Source: Apodospora peruviana
Taxonomy: Eukaryota > Ascomycota > Sordariomycetes > Sordariales > Lasiosphaeriaceae
NCBI GenBank assembly: GCA_033439685.1
Contig: JAUEDM010000003.1
Coordinates: 898,001-962,000, forward strand
DNA: 64,000 bases
Direction of reading: 5' to 3'
Positions 21,976 to 33,229 of the stretch are shown here, piece after piece. A model generated the notes under the pieces. That model made no database searches and was not told the origin of the DNA. It worked only from the letters and a program-made list of their open reading frames with translations. A program made the translations under genes and the position numbers. Position 1 is the stretch's first letter; every line of letters begins with the position of its first letter.

Positions 21976-24876
21976 TTACAAAGCCATATCTAACAACAGT
22001 TCCCAGGTCCTCTTCTGGTCGCGATGAAGTTTTATCGGATCCTTGCCCTTGACCTCGGCAAAGAGCACGTCGCCCTTGAAGTAGACGAGCGCGCCGCCCT
22101 TGCCGTCCCCGCGCGCCGTGATCCTGTACAAAGGACCCTCCGCATGGACCTTTTTGCGCTCGGGGATGAACTGGAGATCGTTTTCTTGGCACCAATCCTC
22201 AATCACGTGCCTGAAAGTAACCACCTCATCTGTCTGCTTCTTTGCCTCCTGGGCCGCCGCGGGTGCAGTAGTAGCTTGCTGCTGCTCGCGGTTTTGTCTG
22301 TGGTGATGGCGGTGCTTCTCCGATTTGGGTGCCTGCTGCAGGGTCGGTCCACTTTCGGGAGGCTTAAGATCCGACTTTGCACGATCGCCAAGGTCGAGGG
22401 CTCGCTCGATGAGAGCCGTGCCCTTCTCGAACTCGGCCGCAATGGACGGAAGCGCTTTGATCTCCTGAGGGAAGACGTCATCCTGCCACCACTGAAACCA
22501 TTGCCCAATCTCTTCGTAGTTGGGATCCTCAAGGATGAGCCAGTGGTACAACGCGCTGTGCCACATGGGGAATACCGCCGACACGAGGACCTCTCCCACC
22601 ATCGACGGTCTGATGATATCGGTCCACTGCAAGAGGCCGTCGAGCATCTCGATGTAGGGCTCCTGGTCTTGAGGGTTGACCTTGAAGTTCGCCTTCATGT
22701 AACGCGCCATGCTGGGCAGTACGTGATTCATCACGAGCGGGCCCCACTGATCCTGACTTCTGCTAGGTCGCAGAACCTCCTTCCATTGCTTCAGGCCGGG
22801 GATGACACCACGATCAAACTCCCAGACGTCAACAAGTTGGCGGAACTTTCGTTTCACGTCGGCGACAAGACCGGTCGAGCCCTTCGGGTCCAGTTGAGTT
22901 GCTGACAGGTAGGGTAGCCAGGGGAAGATCCAGCCGTGCGGGAGATTATGCGTGCTCTTCTTCTTGGGCTGCCACTTCTGCACGGCCTCCTCGAGCTTGC
23001 GGACCACGTCCTGCTCCAACAATTGCGCACGAATAAAGCCGGGCATGAGTTTGTCCCACGCCTCAAAGACGGGAATCAGCTGGTCGGGTTCTCTCACGTT
23101 CCATTCCCGCACAGCGCTTGCCACGGTGGGAAGCCAGAGCCTGTACATCATCACCTCGTACGGGGTCGCGGTTGCCTTGCGATGAGACTTCTTTGTCGGC
23201 TGTTCAAGGCCTAGCAAGCCTCTGATAGAGACAAGGCCATCGACGAAGATCGGTTTCGGCTCTTGCAGAGGTTTCCAGAGCTGAAGGAATTCTTTAAAAG
23301 TGGGATGTATCACAGCAACGGCAAGCGAGGTAAGTTCCTCCTTGATCTGTGGCAGCATGGAGTCCGAAAGAGAGTTGCTGGCGTCGCCCAGGCCCGCTAT
23401 GATTCGACCGAGTTTAAAGCTCAAATCAGCCTTCTTGTCAAATTCTCCGCTTTCAGGCGGCTGCGAGATGGCTTCGCATGAATTGGTGAGTGATAGATTC
23501 CCGTGCAAGCTTGCAGTAAGCTCCTCCAGCTCTTGTCGCTCCTGCTCAAGCTGCAGCTCAAGATATGCCTTGCGCTCTTGGAGACTTTGCCATTCTTCGA
23601 GAATCGCCATGAAGTCATTCTGGGCGCGCCTGGCAAGTTTTCGTGCCTCAGCAGTCTCGGCGGTCTCGGTGGGCACAGCGCTTCCATTCGGCGTCATCAA
23701 GCCCGAGGAAGTGGTGAGCAACTTTTTCCCTGGTCCCGTCAGGTCCAGGATTGGAGTGAATGCGTCGGGGATGTTGAGGCCTGGAGCAGCCTTCTTGATC
23801 TCATCCATGGTGACATATTTTGGCTTCTGTCGTCGTTGGGGGGTGCTGGCGCCGCTGCCAAGACCACTGCTGGCACCCCCTGCCAAGGCCTTCTTCCTGC
23901 GGGCAGCTTTCTTCTTCTTCTCTTCCTCGTCAGAGTCCACAAGAACCTCACCACGGAGACGGGCCTGCCGCTTCTCTTCTTCTCGCTCCTGCTCAGTTTT
24001 TTCCTTGACGGCACCCAGACCAATTTTTTGAGGCCGCAGATTTGCCTCGATTATGACATTCCGACCTTGGCCTTCTTTGCCGAGACCTTTTCCTTCGACA
24101 TAACCCATCTTGGCCATCATGCGCGCTCCGAAAGACCCGGGATTGACCTTGGCCTTGCCCCCTTTCCCTTTCGTAAACGCGCTGGGCATGGCGGATCGGG
24201 GCGTCGTCGGCTCATCGTCCTTGACCAAAAGTGTGGGAGCTGTCGCGGATGTTGGTGTGAACCCTGGCCCGAGAGGGTTAACACCGCCGAGAGTTGATCT
24301 AACGAAAGGTTTCGGTTTCGGTGTCGGGCTCGCGTCTTTGTTGAACCTTTGTTGCTGGCTAGTAGGTTGCCATCCCAGACCTTGTGCTGCAGCGGCGGCT
24401 GCAGCACCTCCGAACCCCAAGCCCACGCCTCCCGTCTCTTCATCTTCATCTTCATCTTCTTCGTCCTCCTCGGCGTCGTCTTCCGCAGTAATTGGTTTCA
24501 TAGTGGGCCGCCTGTCGCTTTCTTCGCTATCATCGTCTTCGTCATTGTCTTGGTCCGATGCGGGCGCGGGTTTGTTGGCGGAGGACACAAAGCTGACGCC
24601 CTTGTTGCGGAGCGTCTTGCGTTTCCATCTGCTGCCCGGCCCATCGTCTTCACTCTCAGAGCCGAATATTCCGAGCGCTGCGCTTTCCTTGGCGTCGCGC
24701 CCAGTGCGACGTCGTTTCCGGGGATTGTGGTCTGCGAACTCGCTGTCGTGGGGATTGCGCGACGGCAACAAGTATTCGTCTTCCTCCTCCGCGTCGGAGT
24801 CCGATGAGGAGTAATCGGCGGCGCTAGCTTTGTTGAGCTTGGAGGGATCAAATCGTACCTCATCGACGCGTGCCAT
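21976..24876 (-). CDS. G-patch spliceosome-disassembly factor, TFIP11/Ntr1 family, 966 aa
   Basis: A single exon. I choose the ATG at 24876 (MARVDEVRFDPSKLNK), since the 20 codons upstream contain no ATG. The order of regions is as follows. An N-terminal acidic Ser/Asp/Glu-rich TIP_N-like region contains a basic NLS (NPRKRRRTGR). A G-patch lies at about residues 245-290 (ARMMAKMGYVEGKGLGKEGQ). A coiled coil lies at about 420-455 (ERKAYLELQLEQERQELEEL). The long helical GCFC-type domain (MMYRLWLPTVASAVREW; WFQWWQDDVFPQEIKAL) runs to near the end, with a dsRNA-binding-like tail. In yeast, Ntr1 recruits and activates the helicase Prp43 through its G-patch to release the lariat intron and take the spliceosome apart; the human orthologue is TFIP11. 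This is a nuclear housekeeping gene with normal length and no breaks. Confidence 0.93.
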   Translation of the reverse strand: MARVDEVRFDPSKLNKASAADYSSSDSDAEEEDEYLLPSRNPHDSEFADHNPRKRRRTGRDAKESAALGIFGSESEDDGPGSRWKRKTLRNKGVSFVSSANKPAPASDQDNDEDDDSEESDRRPTMKPITAEDDAEEDEEDEDEDEETGGVGLGFGGAAAAAAAQGLGWQPTSQQQRFNKDASPTPKPKPFVRSTLGGVNPLGPGFTPTSATAPTLLVKDDEPTTPRSAMPSAFTKGKGGKAKVNPGSFGARMMAKMGYVEGKGLGKEGQGRNVIIEANLRPQKIGLGAVKEKTEQEREEEKRQARLRGEVLVDSDEEEKKKKAARRKKALAGGASSGLGSGASTPQRRQKPKYVTMDEIKKAAPGLNIPDAFTPILDLTGPGKKLLTTSSGLMTPNGSAVPTETAETAEARKLARRAQNDFMAILEEWQSLQERKAYLELQLEQERQELEELTASLHGNLSLTNSCEAISQPPESGEFDKKADLSFKLGRIIAGLGDASNSLSDSMLPQIKEELTSLAVAVIHPTFKEFLQLWKPLQEPKPIFVDGLVSIRGLLGLEQPTKKSHRKATATPYEVMMYRLWLPTVASAVREWNVREPDQLIPVFEAWDKLMPGFIRAQLLEQDVVRKLEEAVQKWQPKKKSTHNLPHGWIFPWLPYLSATQLDPKGSTGLVADVKRKFRQLVDVWEFDRGVIPGLKQWKEVLRPSRSQDQWGPLVMNHVLPSMARYMKANFKVNPQDQEPYIEMLDGLLQWTDIIRPSMVGEVLVSAVFPMWHSALYHWLILEDPNYEEIGQWFQWWQDDVFPQEIKALPSIAAEFEKGTALIERALDLGDRAKSDLKPPESGPTLQQAPKSEKHRHHHRQNREQQQATTAPAAAQEAKKQTDEVVTFRHVIEDWCQENDLQFIPERKKVHAEGPLYRITARGDGKGGALVYFKGDVLFAEVKGKDPIKLHRDQKRTWELLLDMAL

Positions 24877-25447
24877 GGTGGGTGGGCGACGGGGATGGCA
24901 GAGGCAGAATGGCGAACGGTGGACGAGTGACGCCAAATATTTGGCTCCCGGACAGATGCCACACCTTTGGAGCTGCAGTGGCGTCAGAACTTTTGGCGCG
25001 ACCAGACTGCCTGCCGGCTGCCTGGGATTCTTACCTATCTTATCGGTGATTCAGCATCTCAAAAGTATCGGGTTAACGGGGTATGCGACTTGGGCCGTTA
25101 AGTACTATCCCCAATGGAGAATAAAAGATAATTTACGGATAGTTGTTAAAGTAGGGATGCGATTGAAGACAGTATTTGGACAGTAATTCATGTCACGATG
25201 AGAATATTATAATGTTGATGTGATGAAAATAAAATGTAAATTGCTTCGTTTCGAAGTCGGGGTATCTTGTTAAAAGGGTATGCTAATATACAGGAAGACT
25301 TCGCCCCGCCAAATCGGCCTCAAATGCTTTCCCCAGTCCGGGCCATCCATTTCGCATCCACTTCCACCCCTCCCACAATCAACGCCTTTTTTTGTTCTTT
25401 TCCTCGCAGTCAAGCCAAAAGAAACTCAAACAGCCGAGATTGACTTC
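24877..25447. other. Intergenic between two minus-strand genes
   Basis: Holds the promoter of the G-patch gene and the 3' end of the reductase gene. An AT-rich stretch lies at about 25100-25290. No other feature is seen. Confidence 0.5.
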
Positions 25448-26590
25448 TCAACATGATTTGATCTTGCTCACACTCACCATGACATCCTGCTTTTCAGAGC
25501 TTGACCTCAAGTCTGCTGCTGGACCGCGCTGCTGAAGTCCTGCCGCCGGATTCCTCCTTAGTCTGAGCTCGAGGAAGTGGCCGACGATGCTCTTGACTTG
25601 CTCCTCAAAGCTGGCAAATTTGAAGCCAAACGTCTCTTCTGTGAGGCTTGAGTCGATTGGTATCTCGATGGTGCCGACATCGCCGCCCTTCACCAGCAGG
25701 TTCTTCTTCGCCGCCTCAGGGAACTCGCGCCGCGCAATCTTCTTCGCATCGTTCCACCGCGCCGGTCGGCTCAGGATGTAGCTCTGGTTGCCGAGCACGG
25801 CCGGGTCGAGCGAAGCGACATGCACGCGAGCGACATCTTCTGCATGCACTGTAGCCCCCGCATACGGGCCAAACTTCTTGCCCAACAGCATGGCCAAGAC
25901 CACCGCGTTTGTCCCGTGCAACGCCTCTTTCGGCGTCATGGCCGCATCGTTGCGTCCCAGCACGAACCCCGGGTGCAGGTGTACCACGTCGAACGGCGGA
26001 CGTTCGCGCTCCATCCACGTCTCTGCAGCTTGTAACGCGGCCACCTTCGACGCCGAGTATGCGGCAAACTCGGAGTGGTACGGCCCTGGGGTAAATGGAA
26101 TTCGATCGTTGGGGCCGACAGGATTCCGAGCGTCCCTCCGTTCCGTTCCCTCCATCTGGTCAACCGGGATTAGAGCGACGACCGAGCTCGTGATGACCAC
26201 CCGTCGGACGGTGCCCTCTTGGTTGGCGGCTTCTAGTAGGTTGAGTGTGCCCCGGACTGCTGGTTGGATGAAGTATGCGTCGTGCTTGCTGAGTGGTACC
26301 CCGTCGCCTGTCACTAAGGGCGACGCGATGTGTATTATGTGTGTGACGCCCTTGACGGCAGTCTCGTATGCACCCGGCGCCGTGATATCGGGTACAATTG
26401 CAAAAGACAGGCGGAATCCGGGGTTCAGTGCTTGAACTTCGGGCCGAGATTGCACCGCGGCGATCTTTGCTTCAGATCGGACGGCCGCCCGGACACGGTA
26501 ACCGGCACGCAGCACATGGAGCAGTGTGCATGAGCCGATGTGGCCCGTGGCACCGGTAATCAGGACAAGATCCTTTGACGAGACCATCAT
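25448..26590 (-). CDS. NAD(P)-dependent aldehyde/ketone reductase, extended SDR, 380 aa
   Basis: A single exon starting at either of two adjacent ATGs (26590 or 26587). The Rossmann motif TGATGHIG lies at residues 12-19. The active-site motif is YSASK (Tyr-x3-Lys), preceded by the strand VVITSSVVAL with the catalytic Ser. This is the DFR/GRE2-like extended short-chain dehydrogenase family, which reduces aldehydes, methylglyoxal or ketone intermediates with NADPH. The family is usually about 340 residues. Here the C-terminus runs about 40 residues further in an Arg/Ser-rich tail (RRNPAAGLQQRG to SKIKSC), which may be a genuine extension. It probably acts in the cytosol. No clustered biosynthetic partner is visible. 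Confidence 0.9.
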   Translation of the reverse strand: MMVSSKDLVLITGATGHIGSCTLLHVLRAGYRVRAAVRSEAKIAAVQSRPEVQALNPGFRLSFAIVPDITAPGAYETAVKGVTHIIHIASPLVTGDGVPLSKHDAYFIQPAVRGTLNLLEAANQEGTVRRVVITSSVVALIPVDQMEGTERRDARNPVGPNDRIPFTPGPYHSEFAAYSASKVAALQAAETWMERERPPFDVVHLHPGFVLGRNDAAMTPKEALHGTNAVVLAMLLGKKFGPYAGATVHAEDVARVHVASLDPAVLGNQSYILSRPARWNDAKKIARREFPEAAKKNLLVKGGDVGTIEIPIDSSLTEETFGFKFASFEEQVKSIVGHFLELRLRRNPAAGLQQRGPAADLRSSSEKQDVMVSVSKIKSC

Positions 26591-29500
26591 GTTGGTGTGT
26601 TAGTGAGAGAAGGAAACAAGTATGTGTCGACGTGTTCTTTCAGTTAAGAAAATATTGGAAGAAGTTGACTGGCAGTATGGGTCTCTCTCTTTCCCAACTC
26701 GGATTGGGGAGCCAGACGGCGCGAGATATAAAGGTTTTCATGGAGGGCGCCAAGAAGGGGTGTTGTCTGGGCCCTAGAGGGCCCAAGTGTTATGAGGAAA
26801 AGATTGCTCCTGAATGAGGCGCATCTGCTGCATGCCGCAACTGCACCAGCCATTGGAAGACAACACAGACTGACTGCCAACTTGGGTGCACTAGTGTACG
26901 CCAACGGACGACCCGAGCAGCTGTAATCAAGCCACATCCTGTGGTAAATCCGAGTTTCCTCACCAACATGGGGGCGAGATGGGCCACTGTCGCTTGGCTC
27001 GCTCTCTCAGAGGCGACAAGATCGACCCCGCGCCTAGGAGAAACCTCCGCTGTCCATCATGGCGTAATGTCTCACCCGCTTGGCTGATTCTAGGCTCAGG
27101 CTGCCTGTTGCGACAACCCAGAGTTTTCTCGCTTCCAATTTCAGCTTACAAGTACTATTCCGGAGACCACACATAACATCGGGTTGCGGGGGATCAGCGG
27201 CTGGCGCACCACCAGCCAAACATCCGATCCAGACCCATCCTCCAGACGCCAACGCAGGGTCTTTTTGACCATAGCAGCGAGCTTGAGCGGGCACTGTGTC
27301 TGCTTGCGGAACCGTCTGGCAACCACGAGTTGCCGCATGGATGGCACCCACGATTTGATGTCGCGGTGAAGGTTCAGCATCTCCCGACCCGAAGATTGAA
27401 CAGATCATGTTAATGACAGGACGGTTGATCGGTTCCGTACCCTCCGACTTTCCGACGAACGAGACATTGCTGGGGGTCACGACGCCCACGTGCATCATGT
27501 CTCCGTCAGCTACTTACTACCCTCCGATGCATTGTGATGTCGAGACAGGAGGCATGTTGCCACAGAGTTCTGGTTTCGGCCGAGAGGCGAGCACTGATCC
27601 AAGACAGCCTTTTGGCCCTGACAATCAGTTTGAGAAGATCAGACAAAATACATGCCCATTACTTTTTCCCATGTTTCGAAACATGCTGTGGTACACCAAT
27701 TGGGGCACACCCTCAAACATGCAAGCCCCCCTGTGCCCCCTAACAGGATCGACCGCCCACTGAGGGTTCCTCCACTGCCACATGTGCAGTTTGACGCGCT
27801 CCCAGCCTGAAAGGAAACAAAACACACTTCCTTTTCTCCATGAAAGAGATGTGAAAGGAACGACACGGCTCCATTGGTGATGTTTGGCGCCGTGTCCAAC
27901 AGCCCGCAAGGCCCAGTTATGGAACAAATGCGACATGCCAATTCGTTGTCAAACATGTCATGATCTCCTCGTCTCAATATAGCAGGTACTGTCCCGAACT
28001 ACCCGACTCATTCGGTCACGAACGATCTGTGTCGTATCCAGCCGGATGAGGAAGTTGATGTTGAGCGATCCTCGATCCTTACCACTGAGCCACTCAAGGC
28101 GAAGGGTCCTCGATGTAGCAACCGTCAGCACACGGGACCCATCTCGGTTCCTCCCCTCCGAGAAGATACCCGTACTGTACGACAAGCGACGGCACGGGTG
28201 GTGGCCGAGTGACGTCGCTGTCTCGAACCCCCAATCATGGCATCTCCAAGCGGACTGCCCCCGAGCTGTCGGTACCAGGCATGGACGATGCGACGGATTG
28301 CACATGCAGATGCTCGTTCGCCACAGTGCACCAACGTACAGCGGCCAGATATTAGGGTCCCTGTTGGGAATGCCACATCCAGCAGTTGTTTGTTTAGTTC
28401 AGCCCTGTCGCATACCGCTTTTCGAAGGGACTGCCTGGGAAGTCTTGGCAAACATGTCAGAAATCCAGGACAGGCTCTTCCTTCGTATCTTGCGCACATC
28501 GAACTCGCGCAGTTGGCGCGGTCATGCATCATCACGCCGAGACGGCGCCAGCGCTACCCTTTGGAACTACCTGCTAATCAGACTTTCCAGTGCAAAAATC
28601 ATTGCGAAGCTTTCGCACCAAACAGGTCACCAGGACTACTAAACCTAATCGCATTCCAGTGCCATTCAAGTCTCACGGGAATGTGGCCTGTGTACTTAAC
28701 AAGCTCATGAACACGGGCGACGAGTAGCTCTCACGTCTTGCTGACGCGCAGTAAGCCAGTCATCAAATATCAACCACTTGAATGCGATGTCAAGTGGGCA
28801 GGCAGCGGAAATCCTACCATTCACCACAATTGGGTTTTGCTGACGGCGTGCTGTCTGTCCAGTCGTCAACCACGAATGCTCGCTTTGACACTTTCTGCGC
28901 TGATGCTGCAAGTCGAGGTCATCATTCCATTCACCTAAATTACGAGGAGATGGGGGGACAAGAGGGCTAATATATCTGGCGGCAAGTGGCGGCTCAGTGA
29001 TGAGGCAAGCCAACGCTGATCGCCAATTTGGCCATAGTATGTATGTGGTACCATGCCAGACTTGGTTTTGATCACTTAGTGAGATGAGCGATCTGTGCAT
29101 CAGCAACCACGTCGATATACATCCGACAGTGCCGGCTAGTGGTTGGCGTTTTGTTTTACATCATCAAAGCAGGCCTGTTGGTGAGATGGAGTTTATGGCC
29201 ATGGCAGCATGTTAATATCTGGACGTGACGCTCACGAGTCATTACGGCGCCCCTCGTTCCGCCTTTTCCTAACAGAAGAGACATGGGGCCTTTTAGTAAG
29301 TGCCACGTCCTTGGGAAAGTTGGGACTAACGATCACATCAGGCTGTGCACGCCTGAGTTCACACGAGCCTTGGGCGCGCAGCTAATATCGCTTGGCTTTC
29401 AATATGCGTTGGACCCGGCTCGCCCCGGCGGCTGCCGGAAGGGATGACATCAATCATGATCAATGTTCCCCTTGGCCATCAGCGACCGCTGGAGTTGACA

Positions 29501-31413
29501 CGCAGCGTGCCGGCAGCACAGATATATATTTACTACCTGCCAGCCGGGACAGGAGACGTTTGCTCTCCCAACAGCCGCTGACAGATGTATCCGAATCGGG
29601 AATCCTGCTGATCAACTCGTCTGAATACGGACCGATAAATACCATGCAGAATCCCACCCCCCGTCCTCGCTCGGAACCCAATGAGCGCGAACTTTGATGT
29701 CGTTGGATCTTATTTAGTCAAGGACCAAAGCTGTCGCTATCGGAAGCATCAACAATCCCTGGGACGAGACTAGAATCCTCACTGGGTGGTATTGGTCACA
29801 CGCCAGACGGCTCTACCGGTTGACCATGAAAATGGACAATGAAGCCGCCATTGTAATTATGGTCAAGAACGCCGGGATCACCACCAGGAAAGGGAACGTC
29901 AGAGTTTCGTATATCCATGTCAACCAGGAGGTCAACGCAGGCAAATTGGACTTGACGGCGTGCCATTGGTCGACAATGGGGCAGACGGACTGACAAAGCC
30001 ATTGGATCATGGCCATTAGCACGCAGCAATCGTCAAGAATGTCGGGTGGACGTCAATACTGACAGAAACACCCACGAATCATCTTGAACCAGGATGCATT
30101 GCATTTCCTTTGGGCTTCACAGCCGAAGGAGAATGCCAGATTTTACGCTGGCTTCCCCCCCCTTCCCCCCCAAAGAGAGTTAAGCCATGTTGTTCAACTT
30201 GATTCACGGCCGGTTGCTGCCTGAAGCACAATAGTGACTGGACTGTGCATGAAAGCAAGATAGTTGCACAATCTCGAGGATACACTCATAATGCTCCCCC
30301 GACACCAACCTTGATCGCATGCATTCTGAACCACATGGTGGAGCGGACCAGGGCGTTTCTTCTGAACTACAAATCTCTCACGCACTAAATCAGCAAGTCA
30401 GTACCGAACTCCAAGCGATTGTGTCTCACGCATCCTCTCCGGTCAAGACGTCCGCAGTTGTGGTCTGTCGAAGTCCTCGTGTCCTCCTCCTATCCAAACA
30501 GAGACCCGGCCCTATTCATACTTGGGCAAAATGAAGCCGTGTGTATCCTTTCGGCCTTTCAGCTCCGCTGGAAATAAATGCGCTAGGCCTCCGGTTCTCA
30601 AGCACATAATGTCGCCGAAGTCAATCCTTCCCGGCTCAGCGAACCTCCTTGCTCCTCTTTATGAACATCACCTCTCGCCCCACCTTTCACATACGGCCAT
30701 AGATAGTGGAAAGCTCGGGATCCCGTCCGCTCTCCCATAGATAAGCCACTAATCGCCAGACTAGTAGTTGGGTCGGTGACGACCAGCGAATCCCTGGTGC
30801 TGTATGTTTTTTCTCTTTTTTTCATATCTGCAACTTGAAGTCCGTTCTAGAAGCTCAAAGAATCCTTCTACCATCAAGTTTTCACGGCTGATGTCTTGAC
30901 AAAAAGAAGATAAAGAGAAAAGGCGGTGACGACTGTTGTTTGGTATTTTGTTAACATCACTCAAGTATCTCTCATCAAAAATTAAGTGTCAACTCCATAC
31001 CTGCTCAGACTTACCATACTTAGTAGTCTTGTCCTCTATCTACGGGATACATTCTCCGTGACCCAGTTCGGAGCCTATGAACAGAACTAGCGATGACTTG
31101 TGACTGATAGACACCTCTCCCTAAGATATATCTTTTTACGGTACCACTCTCCTTATTTCGATAACATAAAGTGTAGCCGCATTGGGAACAGTGCTCCTGT
31201 CCGTCAGGGATGCATACAGTTTCTTGTCCCTCACTCAGGCTAAGCCTAAAGTCTGGTAATGTCTTGCTCCATCAACACCCTCTGCGAATTTGAATGGGAC
31301 CACAACAGCTAAAGTACCTAGTTACTTACCTAGTTACTTAGAGTACATTGGGCTGTCTGGGAGGCAACCGGAATCTGATCGGTTGAATTCTGAACCCGTC
31401 TAACAGAACCGGT
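26591..31413. other. 4.8-kb gene-poor region
   Basis: No supported gene. Both strands have many overlapping short frames of 60-200 codons with ordinary composition, none with a recognised motif or coherent splicing. I saw no LTRs, terminal inverted repeats or reverse-transcriptase/transposase motifs. A GTACCTAGTTACTTACCTAG-type motif lies near 31315. It may hold long UTRs, non-coding RNA or strongly decayed sequence. Confidence 0.5.
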
Positions 31414-33229
31414 TCATTCAAGCTTAATCTTGACTGAGATGGATCCCTTCTTCGTCTGCAACACAATCAAATCATGATCATATGTCAGATCGTCGATCGT
31501 GGTCTCGAACAAACTCGCTCTGGGAATGATGCGCATCGCCATCAGAGCCGCCATGATGTACACCTCACAATATGCCAAGCTATGTTTTTGAGAACAGTAT
31601 TTGTCAGCACCGGCTATCCTACCTAACCATACCAAATCCATATCTTCGCAAGGGGGGGGGGGGGGGGGGGGGGGGGGGAGGGGGAACTTACTTTTCACCG
31701 ATGCAAGACCTGCTCCCTTTCCCAAAAGAAATCAAATACTTCTGGAGCTTGTAGTTCGGCTGCCCGTCCGCAAGCAGCCAGCGGTCGGGGTTGAAGTCGT
31801 CCGGGTTCGGGAAGAGACGCTCGTCCCAGTGATTGATCATGGATGTCATGCCGATCGGCGTGCCTCGCGTGATGACATACTCGACCTGGCCGTCCTGGCT
31901 GCGGTAGACGAGGTCCTCCTCGCGCGCGATGCGCGCCGACCTGTGCGATACGCCCGGCATCATGCGCAGCGACTCCTGGATGACGGCCCACAGATAGGGG
32001 CGCTGCTCGAGCTCGGTCCACTTGAGGGTTGAGGGCGTGAGGCCTTGCAGGTCTTGCATCAGGCGCCTGTAGATGGCCGGGTTGTCGAGGAGGTGGTATG
32101 TGATGACTGTGAGGGTGGCCTGTTTACGTATTGTCAGCATTGGACCCAGGTAAATGAGATACGGGTAGGTGCACGGTGAAACTTACCGCAGTGGTCTCGG
32201 TGCCGGCAAGCAAAAAGTTGAAGCCCTCGCCAGAGAGGCGGTACATGCTCATCTCGGACTCGGGCAGCATCTTGGACTGAACAAGGTCGTTAAACACCCT
32301 CCCACCGTCGGGGTTGCTCAGCGACGCCTTGATATACCCTGGGATCACCACGTTCATCTGGTTCATGATGTTCCTGACGTCCTCTCCCAGGTAATCAGCC
32401 AGCAGGGGCAGCGCCTGCGCCATCTTGCGCCCAAGTGCATTGTGCCGCATCATGTAGGCGCTCTTGAAGAAGGACTTGACCCAGGTCGCGAGGTTGGGCT
32501 CCCAGCCGGCCTGCGCGACGAAGCCCATGGGCTCGCCAAAGGCGTACTGCGAAATCACGTCGGCCGTGAAACAGTTGAAGGCCTCCTTGACGTCGAAGGC
32601 TTCGCCGGTGCCGGCCCAGCGCAGCATCTTGTCGACCGTCATCTGCGAGAAGTCGAGCACCTCGTCCTCGAGCTTGAGCATCTGCTGGCGCGAAAAGTAG
32701 CGCGACAGGGCGCCCTTGCGCAGCCGGTGCAGCTCGTGCGGGATGGTCGAGAAGCCCGTGACCGAGACGGGGCCGGCGCCGCCCGTGTTGATCTGGTGCT
32801 GCCACTTGTCACGAACGCGGCCCGGCCCGGCGTAGATCTCGTCGGTGAAGTGCGGGTCGTTGCAGTGCAGCTCGTCAGGGTTGATTCTCACAATCGGGCC
32901 TGGGTGGCGCGTCAGTCGTGTTTGTTCACTGGCTAGAGTGAGAGGTTATAATGCTCACCATAGCGCTCGTGCATTTCCCGAATCTTATGCCCATATCTCC
33001 CGACTAGTATCCAGTCGTAGTAAGCTTCGTAGAGGTAGCTCGCGGCCGCGATCTTGGGACCGGGGAAGCGGGCGAGCGGGTGGAAGGGCGAGATGTTGTA
33101 GAGCGCAACCAGGAGGCGGTAGCCAAGCCACAGGCCGACAAGGTAGACGACAGTCTGGAGAGAGACCATACTCAACGGACTCGAACTAGCAAAGGGTTTG
33201 GACTCCATGGTGTTCTCCCATGTGGTCAT
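31414..33229 (-). CDS. Cytochrome P450, trichodiene oxygenase (Tri4/CYP58)-like, 525 aa
   Basis: Four exons, 33229-32959, 32899-32187, 32119-31692 and 31579-31414, in phases 1, 0 and 2, total 1578 nt. A single N-terminal membrane anchor (SLQTVVYLVGLWLGYRLLVA) is followed by the proline-rich hinge HPLARFPGPK. The I-helix oxygen-binding motif AGTETTA is at about 322-328. The K-helix ExxR is in ESLRMMPG. The PERF-like motif is FNPDRW. The heme loop is FGKGSRSCIGEN with Cys about 467. The PGRVRDKWQHQ region and general layout fit the fungal Tri4-like group (CYP58/CYP65 types), ER-bound monooxygenases of secondary metabolism. No terpene synthase, PKS or NRPS gene is within reach, so the substrate cannot be inferred. 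Intron 3 contains a G27/C27 tract. Confidence 0.93.
31652..31678. repeat. Homopolymer G27 in P450 intron 3
   Basis: Twenty-seven guanines on the plus strand (a C27 run in the transcript) about 14 bases downstream of the 5' splice site of intron 3 of the P450 gene. The exact length is uncertain, as for any such run. Confidence 0.9.

Noticed and set aside
22024..24814. Plus-strand frames of 200-290 codons
   Set aside because: Antisense shadows of the G-patch gene; low-complexity Ser/Leu composition mirrors its acidic and Lys-rich codons.
27034..29106. Frames of 130-200 codons on both strands
   Set aside because: They overlap each other in all frames and lack motifs; they look like chance in GC-balanced DNA.
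31572..32032. Glycine-run proteins on the plus strand
   Set aside because: The polyglycine comes from the G27 tract in the P450 intron; the rest is antisense to P450 exon 3.
25448..33229. Possible secondary-metabolite cluster of reductase plus P450
   Set aside because: The genes are 4.8 kb apart and no PKS, NRPS, terpene synthase, transporter or pathway regulator lies between or beside them.
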